60,000 nucleotides of DNA from Liolophura sinensis (taxonomy: Eukaryota > Mollusca > Polyplacophora > Chitonida > Chitonidae). Under the pieces are notes generated by a model. The model was not told where the DNA came from. It made no database searches and saw nothing but the letters and a program-made list of their open reading frames with translations. How positions within the stretch are numbered: position 1 is the stretch's first letter; every line of letters starts with the position of its first letter. Both the position numbers and the translations under genes were made by a program. Location: positions 10,318,163 to 10,378,162 of the forward strand of contig NC_088297.1 of the NCBI RefSeq assembly GCF_032854445.1, in the 5' to 3' direction. Of this stretch, positions 20,513-29,777 are shown one piece after another.

Positions 20513-23500
20513 CTGAGACAACAAAATAAAGTCAGTTCTAAGAAAAGTGACGTTTTCAACTTTGAAACTTGATGAATTTAATAACAATTTAATCAGGATA
20601 GGACCTCAATCAAGGCCATATCGAACCCCTTATACAGGGACTGTCAGGCATACTTTAGACGTCTAAACTACCAACTATTGTATCAAATATTTCATAAATC
20701 AAAAATAATTGCCTTAAGAATGGACGTTCTTTGTTGATCTATGAGGGAAGGCTTGATCCATGAGGTAATTGCAATGTCAATCCTGTCTTTTATTATCTTT
20801 AACATGAATGGGTTGTGGGTTTCCCCCAGGCTCTGCTTGGTTTGCTCTCAACATATTGTATGTTGGTCGCCCTTGTATAAGTCAAATATTCTTGAGAGGA
20901 AGCCAGCATGAGCTGGACTTGAACTCACAGCGACAGCATAGGTGAGAGGCTCCTGGGTCATTACGCTGCGCTAGCGCGCTAACCAAATAAGCCACGGAGG
21001 CCCCTCCATCTACCTGATAAAGTTTCTGACTGAAAGCCACAGCTGAATTGTGACCTCTTTGCTTCAGATGTGGTGAAAAACCACTATATGGTGTAAATGG
21101 ATAAATAAACATTGAAAAAACCTCATGCAAGTCTAAATCTGAGTTTGCTATGACCTCTGACTCACTTTGAGCAGTCCAGCCTCGTCTATCTGAGCTTTCT
21201 TGAGCAGGATGTCCACCATCGTTGTGTTGACCTCCACAGTGACCTTGCCGCTGGCCAGAACTATCAGGATGATCTTAGAGAAGGCATTCTCCAGAGCGTT
21301 CTGATAGGTCAGTTTTTTCACACGCCCAATGACTTCACCTTTGGAGGATGGATCTAAAAATAACAGTCGGAAAAATTCGTACAGTAAAAAAAAATTGGGG
21401 TTACAATACACCACATTCCCTTCAGGAGGGCTGAAGATGAAAACATAATGTATCTTGTTATCTTTATTTAGCTATTGGTATGTCTTACCATGTAAGAGTA
21501 CAAATACATGTACATTTCTCAGCCTGCTTTTGAGGTGTAAAACTGGTTTTAAAGGTAGGCTTCATTAGCTTTCATCCATCAATCGGACAGTTTGAGAGCT
21601 ATATTTAGGCCCTTGACACTATAGGTTTTGAACAGTGTCAACAACGCCTCAACAAAAAAATAAATGCACAAAGCTATTTGATTTTGTTTTCTCTCGGTAT
21701 TAAAGAATTCCTGAAAGTGATATCATGTGTGAATCGCTTACATATACCCTTCCAGCTAATTAAAATCAACAAAAATATAAAGGCACGCAGCAATTTGATT
21801 CTGTTTTCTCTCTGTATTAAATATCATGTTAACTCAACAATCCTGGTGAGTATTCAGGATCAGTTGTGGGCTCAACTTCGCCAGACTTTCAAATTTTAAG
21901 GCAACAATCCAGGAGATGTGGCAACGTGAAGGAGTAGTGGGTGATCACAGTTAACAGCACTCGGTGCCAAGTCCACCATTAGCACCACAAATATCGTGAA
22001 CTGTGATTATCGACCACTCTGTTTTCACGCTGCCATAGCTCCTGGATTATTGCCCTAAATTTTTGTGAAAATCGGGTGGAAATTGAAGCCACAATTGATA
22101 ATCAATATTTACCCTAGCTGCTGAGTTAACACGATATTTAATGCTGAAAGAAAACATCAAATTCCTTCATGTCTTTATATTTTTGTTGAGTGTATTTATT
22201 TATTTATTTGACTGGTGTTTTACGCCGTACCCAAGATTATTTCACTTATATGACGGCGGCCAGCATTATGGTGGGAGGAAACCACAACCATCCGCAGGTT
22301 GCTGCAGACCTTCCCACCTATGGCCGCAGAGGAAGCCAGCATGAGCTGGACTTGAACTCACAGCGACTGCATTGGTGAGAGACTCCTGGGTCATTACGCT
22401 GCGCTAGCGCGCTAACCAACTGAGCCACAGAGGTCCCCTTTTGTTGAGTGTAATTAGGTGGAGGGGTAAATCTACATGTAACCGATTCACACATGATATC
22501 ACTTTCAGGAATTCTTCAGCAATAACATCATCATAATTGCAACATAATAAATACACCCCAATAATAAAAAAATAACTTCCATTTATTTTTTTTATTTTTC
22601 TTTCTGTATTATTTACATCCTTTCAAAGCTACATTTCATAAATTGTTTAACATTACCAGCACTCCAGAGATTACGAGAAGACAGTGAGTGCGCTCTGTGT
22701 ATCTGAGGAACTTACTCTCAGGGTCCATAAATGCCTCGCTGACACCGATACCCTCGCTGTGCAGACCGTGGTTTGTGATGTCAATGCGGACTGAGCAGAG
22801 GTAGCGGACCTTAGGAGTCACCTGATCTCTGTCTGAGTCATTTATCATCTGTGGAAATAGAATTACACACTTACCAAAAACAGAAATATGCATAATACTC
22901 TAATTCCCCCTAAAGTTCAGCATCTAGCAAGCGACACATTTTTCTTGATTCTGATTGATTCATCTACCATATATTGATTATTCCCACATAAGACTTGATT
23001 CATCTACCATATACTGATTATTCCCACAAAAGACATGATTCATCTACCATATATTGATTATTCACACAAAAGACTTGATTCATCTACCATATACTGATTA
23101 TTCCCACAAAAGACATGATTCATCTACCATATACTGATTATTCCCACAAAAGACTTGATTCATCTACCATACACTGATTATTCCCACATAAGACTTGATT
23201 CATCTACCATATACTGATTATTCCCACAAAAGACATGATTCATCTACCATATACTGATTATTCCCACAAAAGACATGATTCATCTACCATACACTGATTA
23301 TTCCCACATCAGACATGATTGATCTACCATATACTGATTATTCCCACAAAAGACTTGATTCATCTACCATATATTGATTATTCCCACAAAAGACTTGATT
23401 CATCTACCATATATTGATTATTCCCACAAAAGGCTTGATTCATCTACCATATACTGATTATTCCCACATCAGACATGATTCATCTACCATATATTGATTA

Positions 23501-26500
23501 TTCCCACAAAAGACATGATTCACCTACCATATACTGATTATTCCCACAAAAGACTTGATTCATCTACCATATATTGAATATTCCCACATAAGACATGATT
23601 CATCTACCATATACTGATTATTCCCACAAAAGACATGATTCATCTACCATATACTGATTATTCCCACAAAAGACTTGATTCATCTACCATATACTGATTA
23701 TTCCCACAAAAGACTTGATTCATCTACCATATATTGATTATTTCCACAAAAGACATGATTCATCTACCATATACTGATTATTCCCACAAAAGACTTGATT
23801 CATCTACCATATATTGATTATTCCCACAAAAGACATGATTCATCTACCATACAATGATTATTCACACAAAAGACTTGATTCATCTACCATACAATGATTA
23901 TTCCCACAAAAGACTTGATTCATCTACCATATATTGAATATTCCCACATAAGACATGATTCATCTACCATATACTGATTATTCCCACAAAAGACTTGATT
24001 CATCCACCATATACTGATTATTCCCACAAAAGACTTGATTCATCTACCATATACTGATTATTCCCACAAAAGACATGATTCATCTACCATATACTGATTA
24101 TTCCCACAAAAGACATGATTCATCTACCATATACTGATTATTCCCACAAAAGACTTGATTCATCTACCATATATTGATTATTCACACAAAAGACTTGATT
24201 CATCTACCATACAATGATTATTCCCACAAAAGACATGATTCATCTACCATATATTGATTATTCCCACAAAAGACATGATTCATCTACCATATACTGATTA
24301 TTCCCACAAAAGACTTGATTCATCTACCATATATTGATTATTCCCACCAAGACATGATTCATCTACCAAGACATGATTCATCTACCACATACTGATTATT
24401 CCCACAAAAGACTTGATTCATCTACCATATACTGATTATTCCCACAAAAGACATGATTCATCTACCATATATTGATTATTCCCACAAAAGACTTGATTCA
24501 TCTACCATATATTGATTATTCCCACATAAGAGTTCTTTGGTAAGTTTGATTAATTTTTTATCAGACAAAAAATAAGAGTTAGCAGCAAAAGTATGATTTA
24601 AAGACCTTTATGAGTATTTGATAGAGCATTTCCACATGCCAAACTTTAGGTGAAATACAGCATTCAATTTAAAATTGGAACACAAGGGCTATTAAGCACA
24701 CATTATATTTACAACAGTAATTTACTAATTTTTTGTTATTTTGGGCAGATTTTGACAACACAGTGAAGATGACTTAAAAATTAACTACCTTACTTCTACA
24801 TCATGAAAAAAAAATGAAATTAATTTCACCAGTTCAAAGGTTATTCTATCTGGCCAAGTTTGAATGATATTATTCTGGGTATTTCCCCTTTCCTACCCCC
24901 GTATAAACCTGGCTGCCTTAGCACAGGTGAAAAATCCTTGAATGAGATGTTAGGTACCAGAATAAAATAGGTAAATAAATTACAAATTACTCTATGACTC
25001 TAAATGCCAGACTGTGAGACCCTGTTATAAAATTCACATAACTGACATATATGCATGTTGGCAAAAATAGTTCAATTTCAAAATTTCCCCCATCATTTCC
25101 AATTTCTGATATTTCATTTGGGCTGGCTTTGTTGTGGAAAACCGTTACTGTCAGATCTAAGAATACAGATTTTGCCAGATTTCTGTTGTATCATGCATAC
25201 AGCAGCTACATGTACTTTCATGAAGTTTTATTGTGAACTGAGAGTAGCCTCCCCTGTTTACAAACTTACTGCTTCATCTACATGCTGTAATAAACATTGA
25301 TAGGCTTGAGCCTCGTCACAGCTTACTACAAACGCAATTCAATACAATAGTGTCATCTATACAACAACAGCTTTGAGTAAAACAATTTTCAAAAAAGAAT
25401 GTGTCACTGGCACTTCTTCTATTTTCCCTATCTACCCCATGTTAATTTCATCAGAATGGGGGACCACTCTTCTCTACACACACTAGAGCATCCGCTTCAG
25501 GGCCGGTGGATCCAGGATCAATCCTTGATTGAGTCACACCTAAGACTTTAAAAGAGGAAGCTGTAACTTCCTCGCTTGGTTTTCAGCATGAAGGGGATAG
25601 TGCAACGACTGGTTGACCCGCATCAGTATAATGGCTCGGGTGCTCGGCTTACTTGCCTTCGGTAAGTCGTCTCAGTGAAGCAGCACTAAATAAAAGAGAG
25701 GTGGAAATCCGTCCTGCAACAAGGAGGCACATTACACGTACATGCACCCTAATGATTCCTTCGTCGTCATATGACTGAAAAATTGTTAAGTACCACGTTA
25801 AACCCCAAGCACTCACTCACTATCTACACACACAAATCTGGCTTAACTCGTGGATATATAGAAGAATCCCATATACTTACAGATTTCAAGCAGCAGGACC
25901 AACCATTAAAGCCCAGGTAGTGGTTGGCTAGTTGTTGACATTTTGTCACGTAGAGTATCGGTGGCTTGGCATCTTGTAGGTTTCTCCTTTTTGCATAGGA
26001 AATCTGTGTAAATACATGTTAAAAAAAACAAAGCCTTCAACATACCAACAATCCTGATACATCTGATTTGTTTGGTGTTTATTGTAGTACTAAAAAATTA
26101 AGTTTATGGGATGAGGGAATAGGTGTGCCCTGGAGTAAACCAATTTATAACCTTTGGTTGGCACCTGACTCCGACACACCTACTCACCAGTCCCAAAACA
26201 GCTAGAGTCTCAACAACTAAAGAATTGCTATGACATCCTTATAGCTTTGAAGTTTTAGTTTTTAGGGACAGAGGTCTTAATCCCAATACAGGTATAGCTT
26301 TCTGGCTTTACAACTGGCAATGAGTCATTTTACAGCTGGTACATGGCAATATGCACTTCCTCTCTTCTGGGCTCAAGCATAAGAGCCTATGGTGCATTAT
26401 GCATGTAATGCTTAGTATAGGCCAAGTTTAGGTCTACCTGCCTTATCTGTGTGATTTATGTTAAGGCAAGGCATTTCAGTGAGGCAGCACCAAAATTATA

Positions 26501-27870
26501 CACGAATGTCAGAATTCAAACAGGTTTCTGTGGTCTGTAATTATACATGTGGAAGCTGTTGGGATATGACCAAAATCAGGTTGAGAGTAATGGTCATAAT
26601 GAGGGCAGTCAGAAAAAGTTGTGGAATAAAATACGCACACTTCTGCCTCAGTGTGTGGTTAATCATCTCCATGTTGAGTTCAAACTTAAACTAAAGTTAT
26701 GTTACAAATATTCATGTTATGTTCACTGTAAGAAAATATGATGTTACAGTTTTGTTTTCAATCATGTAAACAATGCAATATACACAATATACCCGTGGCT
26801 CAGATGGTTAAGCTCATGCTGGCTTTCTCTGCGGCCATGTGGGAAGCAACCCGCAGATGGTCATGGGTTTCCTCCGTGCTCTGCCCAGTTTCCTCCCACC
26901 ATAATGATGGTTGCCGTCGTATAAGTGAAATATTCTTGAGTACGGCGTAAAACACCGATCAAATAAATAAATAAGTAAATACACCAACAAAAATTAATGT
27001 CATCAGAACGTAAGAAGTTGTCCAGTCATAGCATCGTTGTACATGTACCTATAAAGTTCACTGTTGACTGCAGACAGACATCAGGAGATTTCTTAAATGC
27101 CACACAAGTGTTAATTTGGTGAGGAGCAGTGGTTTTGCTGAGTTTCTCCTCTGGTTTCTCATAACTTTCCTCTTCTTACAGGCCTGACCACTGTCACTTC
27201 AGTGAAATAGTCTTGAGTATTTATTTATTGATTTGATTGGTATTTTACCCCCGGTTCAAGAATATTTCACTTATACAATGGCGGCCAGCATTATGATGTG
27301 TGGAAACCCACAACCATCCGCAGGTTGCTGGCAGACCTTCCCACGTAAAGTGGCCTGAGAGGAAGCCAGCATCAGCTAGACTTAAACTCACAGCGACCGC
27401 ATTGGTGAGAGACTCCTGGGTCATTACGCTGCGCCAGCGCGCTAACCAACTGAGCCACGGAGGCCCCTTAGTCCTGAGTAAGTTGTAACACAACACTCAG
27501 CTAAATTGTAACTAAAGAAATACTACACATTATTTTAAGATCACTGTAATACCCTGTGGTCATGACAGTGTACAGTTACCTTATATGGTTGCCCAAAGAG
27601 CAGTTTGCCTTCCAGGAATACTTTAGCTTTACCGGCTGCCAAGGCAGAATAGAACTTCACAAAGGCATACCAGCCTGTTGGCAGGCCTGGGTTTGGCATC
27701 ATGACAGACTGAAGGGGTAAACTGTCTGCAGTGTGGGGTGCTGTCCTGCACCCAGAGGTGGCTGGCAGGGATGAGCAGCCTGTCACTGAATTTGAGGCTC
27801 TTCCATACATAGGGAACACCTGTATTTCATAAAGGATGCCAAAAGCAGAGAAATCCTGGTAAAGGGCTTC
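20363..27870 (-). CDS. RDM1: RAD52 motif-containing protein 1 (RDM1), 5' end missing
   Basis: RDM1 is a vertebrate-described RRM protein with a RAD52-like motif, linked to DNA damage response and nucleic-acid binding. Exons in order on the minus strand are 27870-27580, 26003-25881, 22848-22716, 21353-21166 and 20512-20363, with matching splice phases. They give 294 codons. Exon A holds the RRM-like part (EALYQDFSAFGILYEIQVFP and GWYAFVKFYSALAAGKAKVF). Exon B has KCQQLANHYLGFNGWS, the RAD52-like signature shared with RAD52 (FGFNGWS). Exons C and D continue it (GIGVSEAFMDPE; ALENAFSKIILIVLASGKV). Exon E is an acidic tail. Human RDM1 is 284 aa with the same order of motifs. The first coding exon (N-terminal beta strand of the RRM) was not located. 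The identification comes from recalled family sequence and is strong across the length. Confidence 0.87.
20809..21006. mobile_element. Two SINE family 1 pieces fused in opposite orientation
   Basis: 20809-20893 is a plus-strand 3' fragment (GGGTTTCCCCCAGGCTCTGC to AATATTCTTGAG). From 20894 it switches to a minus-strand 5' half (GAGGAAGCCAGCATGAGCTG to GGAGGCCCC). No poly-A tail lies between them. This is in the RDM1 intron between the last two exons. Confidence 0.8.
21166..21353 (-). CDS. RDM1: RDM1 exon (RAD52-like C-terminal helices)
   Basis: Acceptor TATTTTTAG, 188 nt, donor GTGAGT. With the A from the previous exon it reads N-PSSKGEVIGRVKKLTYQ, then ALENAFSKIILIVLASGK, the segment aligned with ALSDAFQKLLIVVLESGK of the vertebrate protein. 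Confidence 0.87.
21896..22058. mobile_element. Foldback MITE with about 60-bp inverted arms
   Basis: The left arm starts TTAAGGCAACAATCCAGGAG. The right arm in reverse complement starts TTAGGGCAATAATCCAGGAG. Pairing continues through GTGGCAACGTGAA and GTGATCACAGTT. A spacer of about 40 bp separates the arms. No coding capacity is seen; it lies in an RDM1 intron. Confidence 0.8.
22195..22437 (-). mobile_element. SINE family 1, near full length
   Basis: From the (AAAT)n tail to the reversed head (TTAGCGCGCTAGCGCAGCGT and GTGGCTCAG in reverse). An 18-bp-scale deletion removes part of the CCCGGGCTCTGCCC region. TTTTTGTTGAGTGTA at 22179 and CTTTTGTTGAGTGTA at 22437 flank it and look like the target-site duplication. 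Confidence 0.88.
22716..22848 (-). CDS. RDM1: RDM1 exon (central RAD52-like segment)
   Basis: Acceptor TTTCCACAG, 133 nt, donor GTAAGT. It encodes MINDSDRDQVTPKVRYLCSV, then RIDITNHGLHSEGIGVSEAF and MDPE. GIGVSEA corresponds to the GYGVSE-type motif of RAD52 and GIGLVEEPMD of RDM1. Confidence 0.87.
22951..24531 (+). repeat. 40-bp minisatellite, about 39 copies, very homogeneous
   Basis: The unit is GATTCATCTACCATATACTG then ATTATTCCCACAAAAGACWT, exactly 40 bp apart for almost all copies (CATCTACCAT at 23041, 23081 and so on). Variants alternate among ATACTG/ATATTG/ACAATG and ACATGA/ACTTGA. One deleted unit occurs near 24347-24385. It fills half of an RDM1 intron. Confidence 0.95.
24532..25484. 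other. RDM1 intron, unassigned
   Basis: AT-rich intron sequence; two overlapping short frames near 25051-25300 show no domain. I see nothing else. Confidence 0.5.
25485..25820 (+). mobile_element. tRNA-derived SINE, family 2
   Basis: The head resembles a tRNA (CTAGAGCATCCGCTTCAGGG, then GGATCCAGGATCAATCC as a B-box-like site). The body has AAGACTTTAAAAGAGGAAGC and GTAAGTCGTCTCAGTGAAGC. The tail reads GACTGAAAAATTGTTAAGTA, then CGTTAAACCCCAAGCACTCA. A second copy is reversed at 55628-55996. Confidence 0.85.
25881..26003 (-). CDS. RDM1: RDM1 exon with the GFNGWS motif
   Basis: Acceptor TTTACACAG, 41 codons, donor GTAAGT. It reads ISYAKRRNLQDAKPPILYVT, then KCQQLANHYLGFNGWSCCLK. The second half aligns with KCQELANYYFGFNGCSKRI of the vertebrate protein. 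Confidence 0.88.
26790..26978 (+). mobile_element. SINE family 1, internally deleted
   Basis: It starts CCCGTGGCTCAGATGGTTAA, jumps straight to CTCATGCTGGCTTTCTCTGC (loss of the B-box part), then continues to AATATTCTTGAGTACGGCG and (AAAT)n. Confidence 0.85.
27217..27468 (-). mobile_element. SINE family 1, near full length
   Basis: From the reversed tail (TATTTATTGATTTGATTGGT) to the reversed head ending GCCACGGAGGCCCC. An internal deletion removes the GGGCTCTGCCCGG region. TCTTGAGTA at 27211 and TCCTGAGTA at 27471 flank it. Confidence 0.88.
27580..27870 (-). CDS. RDM1: RDM1 exon with RRM-like domain
   Basis: Acceptor AATAACAG, 97 codons, donor GTAACT. It opens EALYQDFSAFGILYEIQVFP and ends FLEGKLLFGQPYK. 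Between these is an insert rich in Ser/Thr/Pro (about 40 residues) that the vertebrate RRM lacks. The RNP-like strand is GWYAFVKFYSA. Confidence 0.87.
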
Positions 27871-28169
27871 CTGTTATTAAAAGAGAGACGAAAAAGAGAA
27901 ACAAAAACAATAACACACAGAAAAACAAAGAATCATGCAATACTGTAGTGTAGGAAGCACTTATATAATAAAGGCATGTGTAAGACAATGCCACTAGTGA
28001 TGCTTCACTTTCCTTATTCTTTGTCTGACTATTTTGAAACTTTGTGTGAGCAGCAGAACAATTTCTATTACCATAATTTTATGATAATGTCAAAGCTGAC
28101 GGTTTTGTGCATGATCAGGTAATCCCAGGTCCATGCGGAAAAGTGAAACATTTGGGTTTAATTTCTTAC

Positions 28170-28233
28170 CATGCAGTTGAGAGTCAGTGTGTCCTAACAT
28201 ATAACAGTACTAAAAAGCTTCTCATCTTTCTTG
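28170..28233 (-). other. Weak candidate for an upstream RDM1 exon
   Basis: A good acceptor (TTTTTTCCTCACAG) and donor (GTAAGA) bracket 64 nt on the minus strand. In the frame joining to EALYQ it reads KKDEKLFSTVIC, a TAG stop, then DTLTLNCM. DEK..L is reminiscent of the DKTLLVW start of the RDM1 RRM. The in-frame TAG argues against it. Confidence 0.15.
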
Positions 28234-28296
28234 CTGTGAGGAAAAAATGGCTTTAAACTACAGTTTCTCCTCACGTTCCAGTGGTCAGTCCACAAT

Positions 28297-28660
28297 TTTT
28301 TTTTTTTTTTTTTTTTTTCAGGTTTTCTTATAGCGTTTTTCATGATCTTCCTTTTGGAGTAGCCTTGGATGACTATAATGCTGCCTTTTTAAATCTGGCT
28401 GGCGTTTGCCATTCACTCCTAAACGAAACATCAAAAATTTTGGGAAGCCTCTCAATCTGCCTTTCCGAGCTGTACGTTGATCATTACAAAGGTAACTGCC
28501 CATCAAATGTTTGAGCAAGTTCCAGTAGCTTGAACTTCGTAAAGACGGCTGCCCATCACATACACCATCTGAGTTTTGGGATAACCACAGCGCCCAGAAA
28601 ACAGCACAAAGAAGACAGCAGCCATTTTGGAAAACTGGAAACAGCGGAGAGGTTCAGCTT
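28297..28660 (-). other. A-tailed minus-strand segment, possible retroposed sequence
   Basis: A run of about 22 T at 28297-28318 is a poly-A on the minus strand directly after sequence open for 66+ codons (from ATG at 28518 to a TGA at the A run). Upstream at about 28640 an ATG in good context (CCAAAATGG) opens a 40-codon frame. No protein is recognised. It could be a retroposed transcript, or contain 5' sequence of RDM1. Confidence 0.3.
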
Positions 28661-29511
28661 GCTGAAATATGGATGGATAGTTACGTCGGGATGATCAACA
28701 GCTCAGGGTTTTATCTGTCTGGTGGTCTAGGACCCTAAACATTTTAAACGGGTGACTGGACAGGCGTGGGAGATTAATTAGTTATCGACTGTTTTCGGAA
28801 ATTTTTCGATGCTCCCTTTAGCGGTGAATGGCAGACATCCATGACTACGCGATCACCAGCCAAATGTCAAAAAGGCAAGCGATGGTCACCGATCAGGGCT
28901 TGGGGTTCCTTAATTTTCATGTATTCTTTGCAAACTGATGTGCCTCCAACCATGACTACAATCTGAAGAAGGTAGATTGGAGAACACGACTTACACAGAG
29001 GTTATTTTAACAGCACGGTACTACAAAATGGCCGGGATTAAAATACCCAGTGTAATGTTACTCGTGATTGTTTGAAAATTCGAATTCTTCATGCGGTTCA
29101 GTCTTTCAACATTCACGACACACAAATTACCTGTACGTCATCTTTAGATACGCTTCCTGAAATATTTGACAGGAAAAGATTCTTTCTGCCGCCTTCGGGT
29201 CGGAAGAAATCTATAATTTCAATGCTGTTTGTCATCACGTCGACGTGCACGCAGCTTCTGTGAAAATGTCAAACTTCCCACCAAGACTTAAACTCACTCA
29301 ACGAGCCGCATCAGATTAAATTCGAAGAAGAGATTTTCCAAAGAAAAAATACAATTACAATTTATATGGCCATTGAACGTAAAAGTATAAAGTAAATATT
29401 GAAAACACGGGAGAAAATGAATTTTCACATCATATTAACTTTGTAGTAAAATATAATATGTGATTCAGAAGAAAATATACGTAATGCATCGCGCCTCAGC
29501 CATCTGGTCAC
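28661..29511. promoter_or_regulatory. Intergenic region between divergent RDM1 and VCPKMT
   Basis: This interval separates the minus-strand RDM1 from the plus-strand VCPKMT and contains neither SINEs nor tandem repeats, unlike its surroundings. A shared promoter region is inferred from the head-to-head layout; I see no TATA box or CpG-dense block. Confidence 0.35.
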
Positions 29512-29777
29512 ATGATCAAAACATGGCAGACGACATCCAAAAGAATGGACACGCGACAAGTTTTTGTTCGGGAAATAGAGAAAAATGATGGTAATACATT
29601 ATCTATCAACCAGTTTGAAGTCGGCGATGTTGGCTGCGTCGTCTGGGATGCTGCGCTGGTTTTGTTGAAGTATATGGAGACTGCAGACTTTGATTCTGGA
29701 CGTGAGTGGCAGGGAAAACGAATCCTTGAACTCGGAGCTGGTACCGGCGTAGTTGGCATACAGGCAGCAACTCTTGG
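29512..29777 (+). CDS. VCPKMT: VCPKMT exon 1
   Basis: 88 codons plus two bases, donor GTAGGC. It contains the N-terminal strand region and the SAM-binding glycine motif ELGAGTG, ending QAATLG. Confidence 0.88.

Noticed and set aside
19824-20516. 230-codon plus-strand frame with 38-residue repeats
   Set aside because: It is antisense to the RDM1 last exon and its 114-bp array. The minus-strand reading has a splice acceptor and family similarity; the plus-strand one has neither.
22951-24531. Regular 40-bp repeats resembling a CRISPR array
   Set aside because: The units are contiguous with no unique spacers, there are no cas genes, and the region is an animal intron.
29525-29600. Alternative VCPKMT start at ATGGCAGACGAC, giving a vertebrate-like MAD start
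   Set aside because: It is in a different frame from the conserved FVREIEK segment, so the resemblance is chance.
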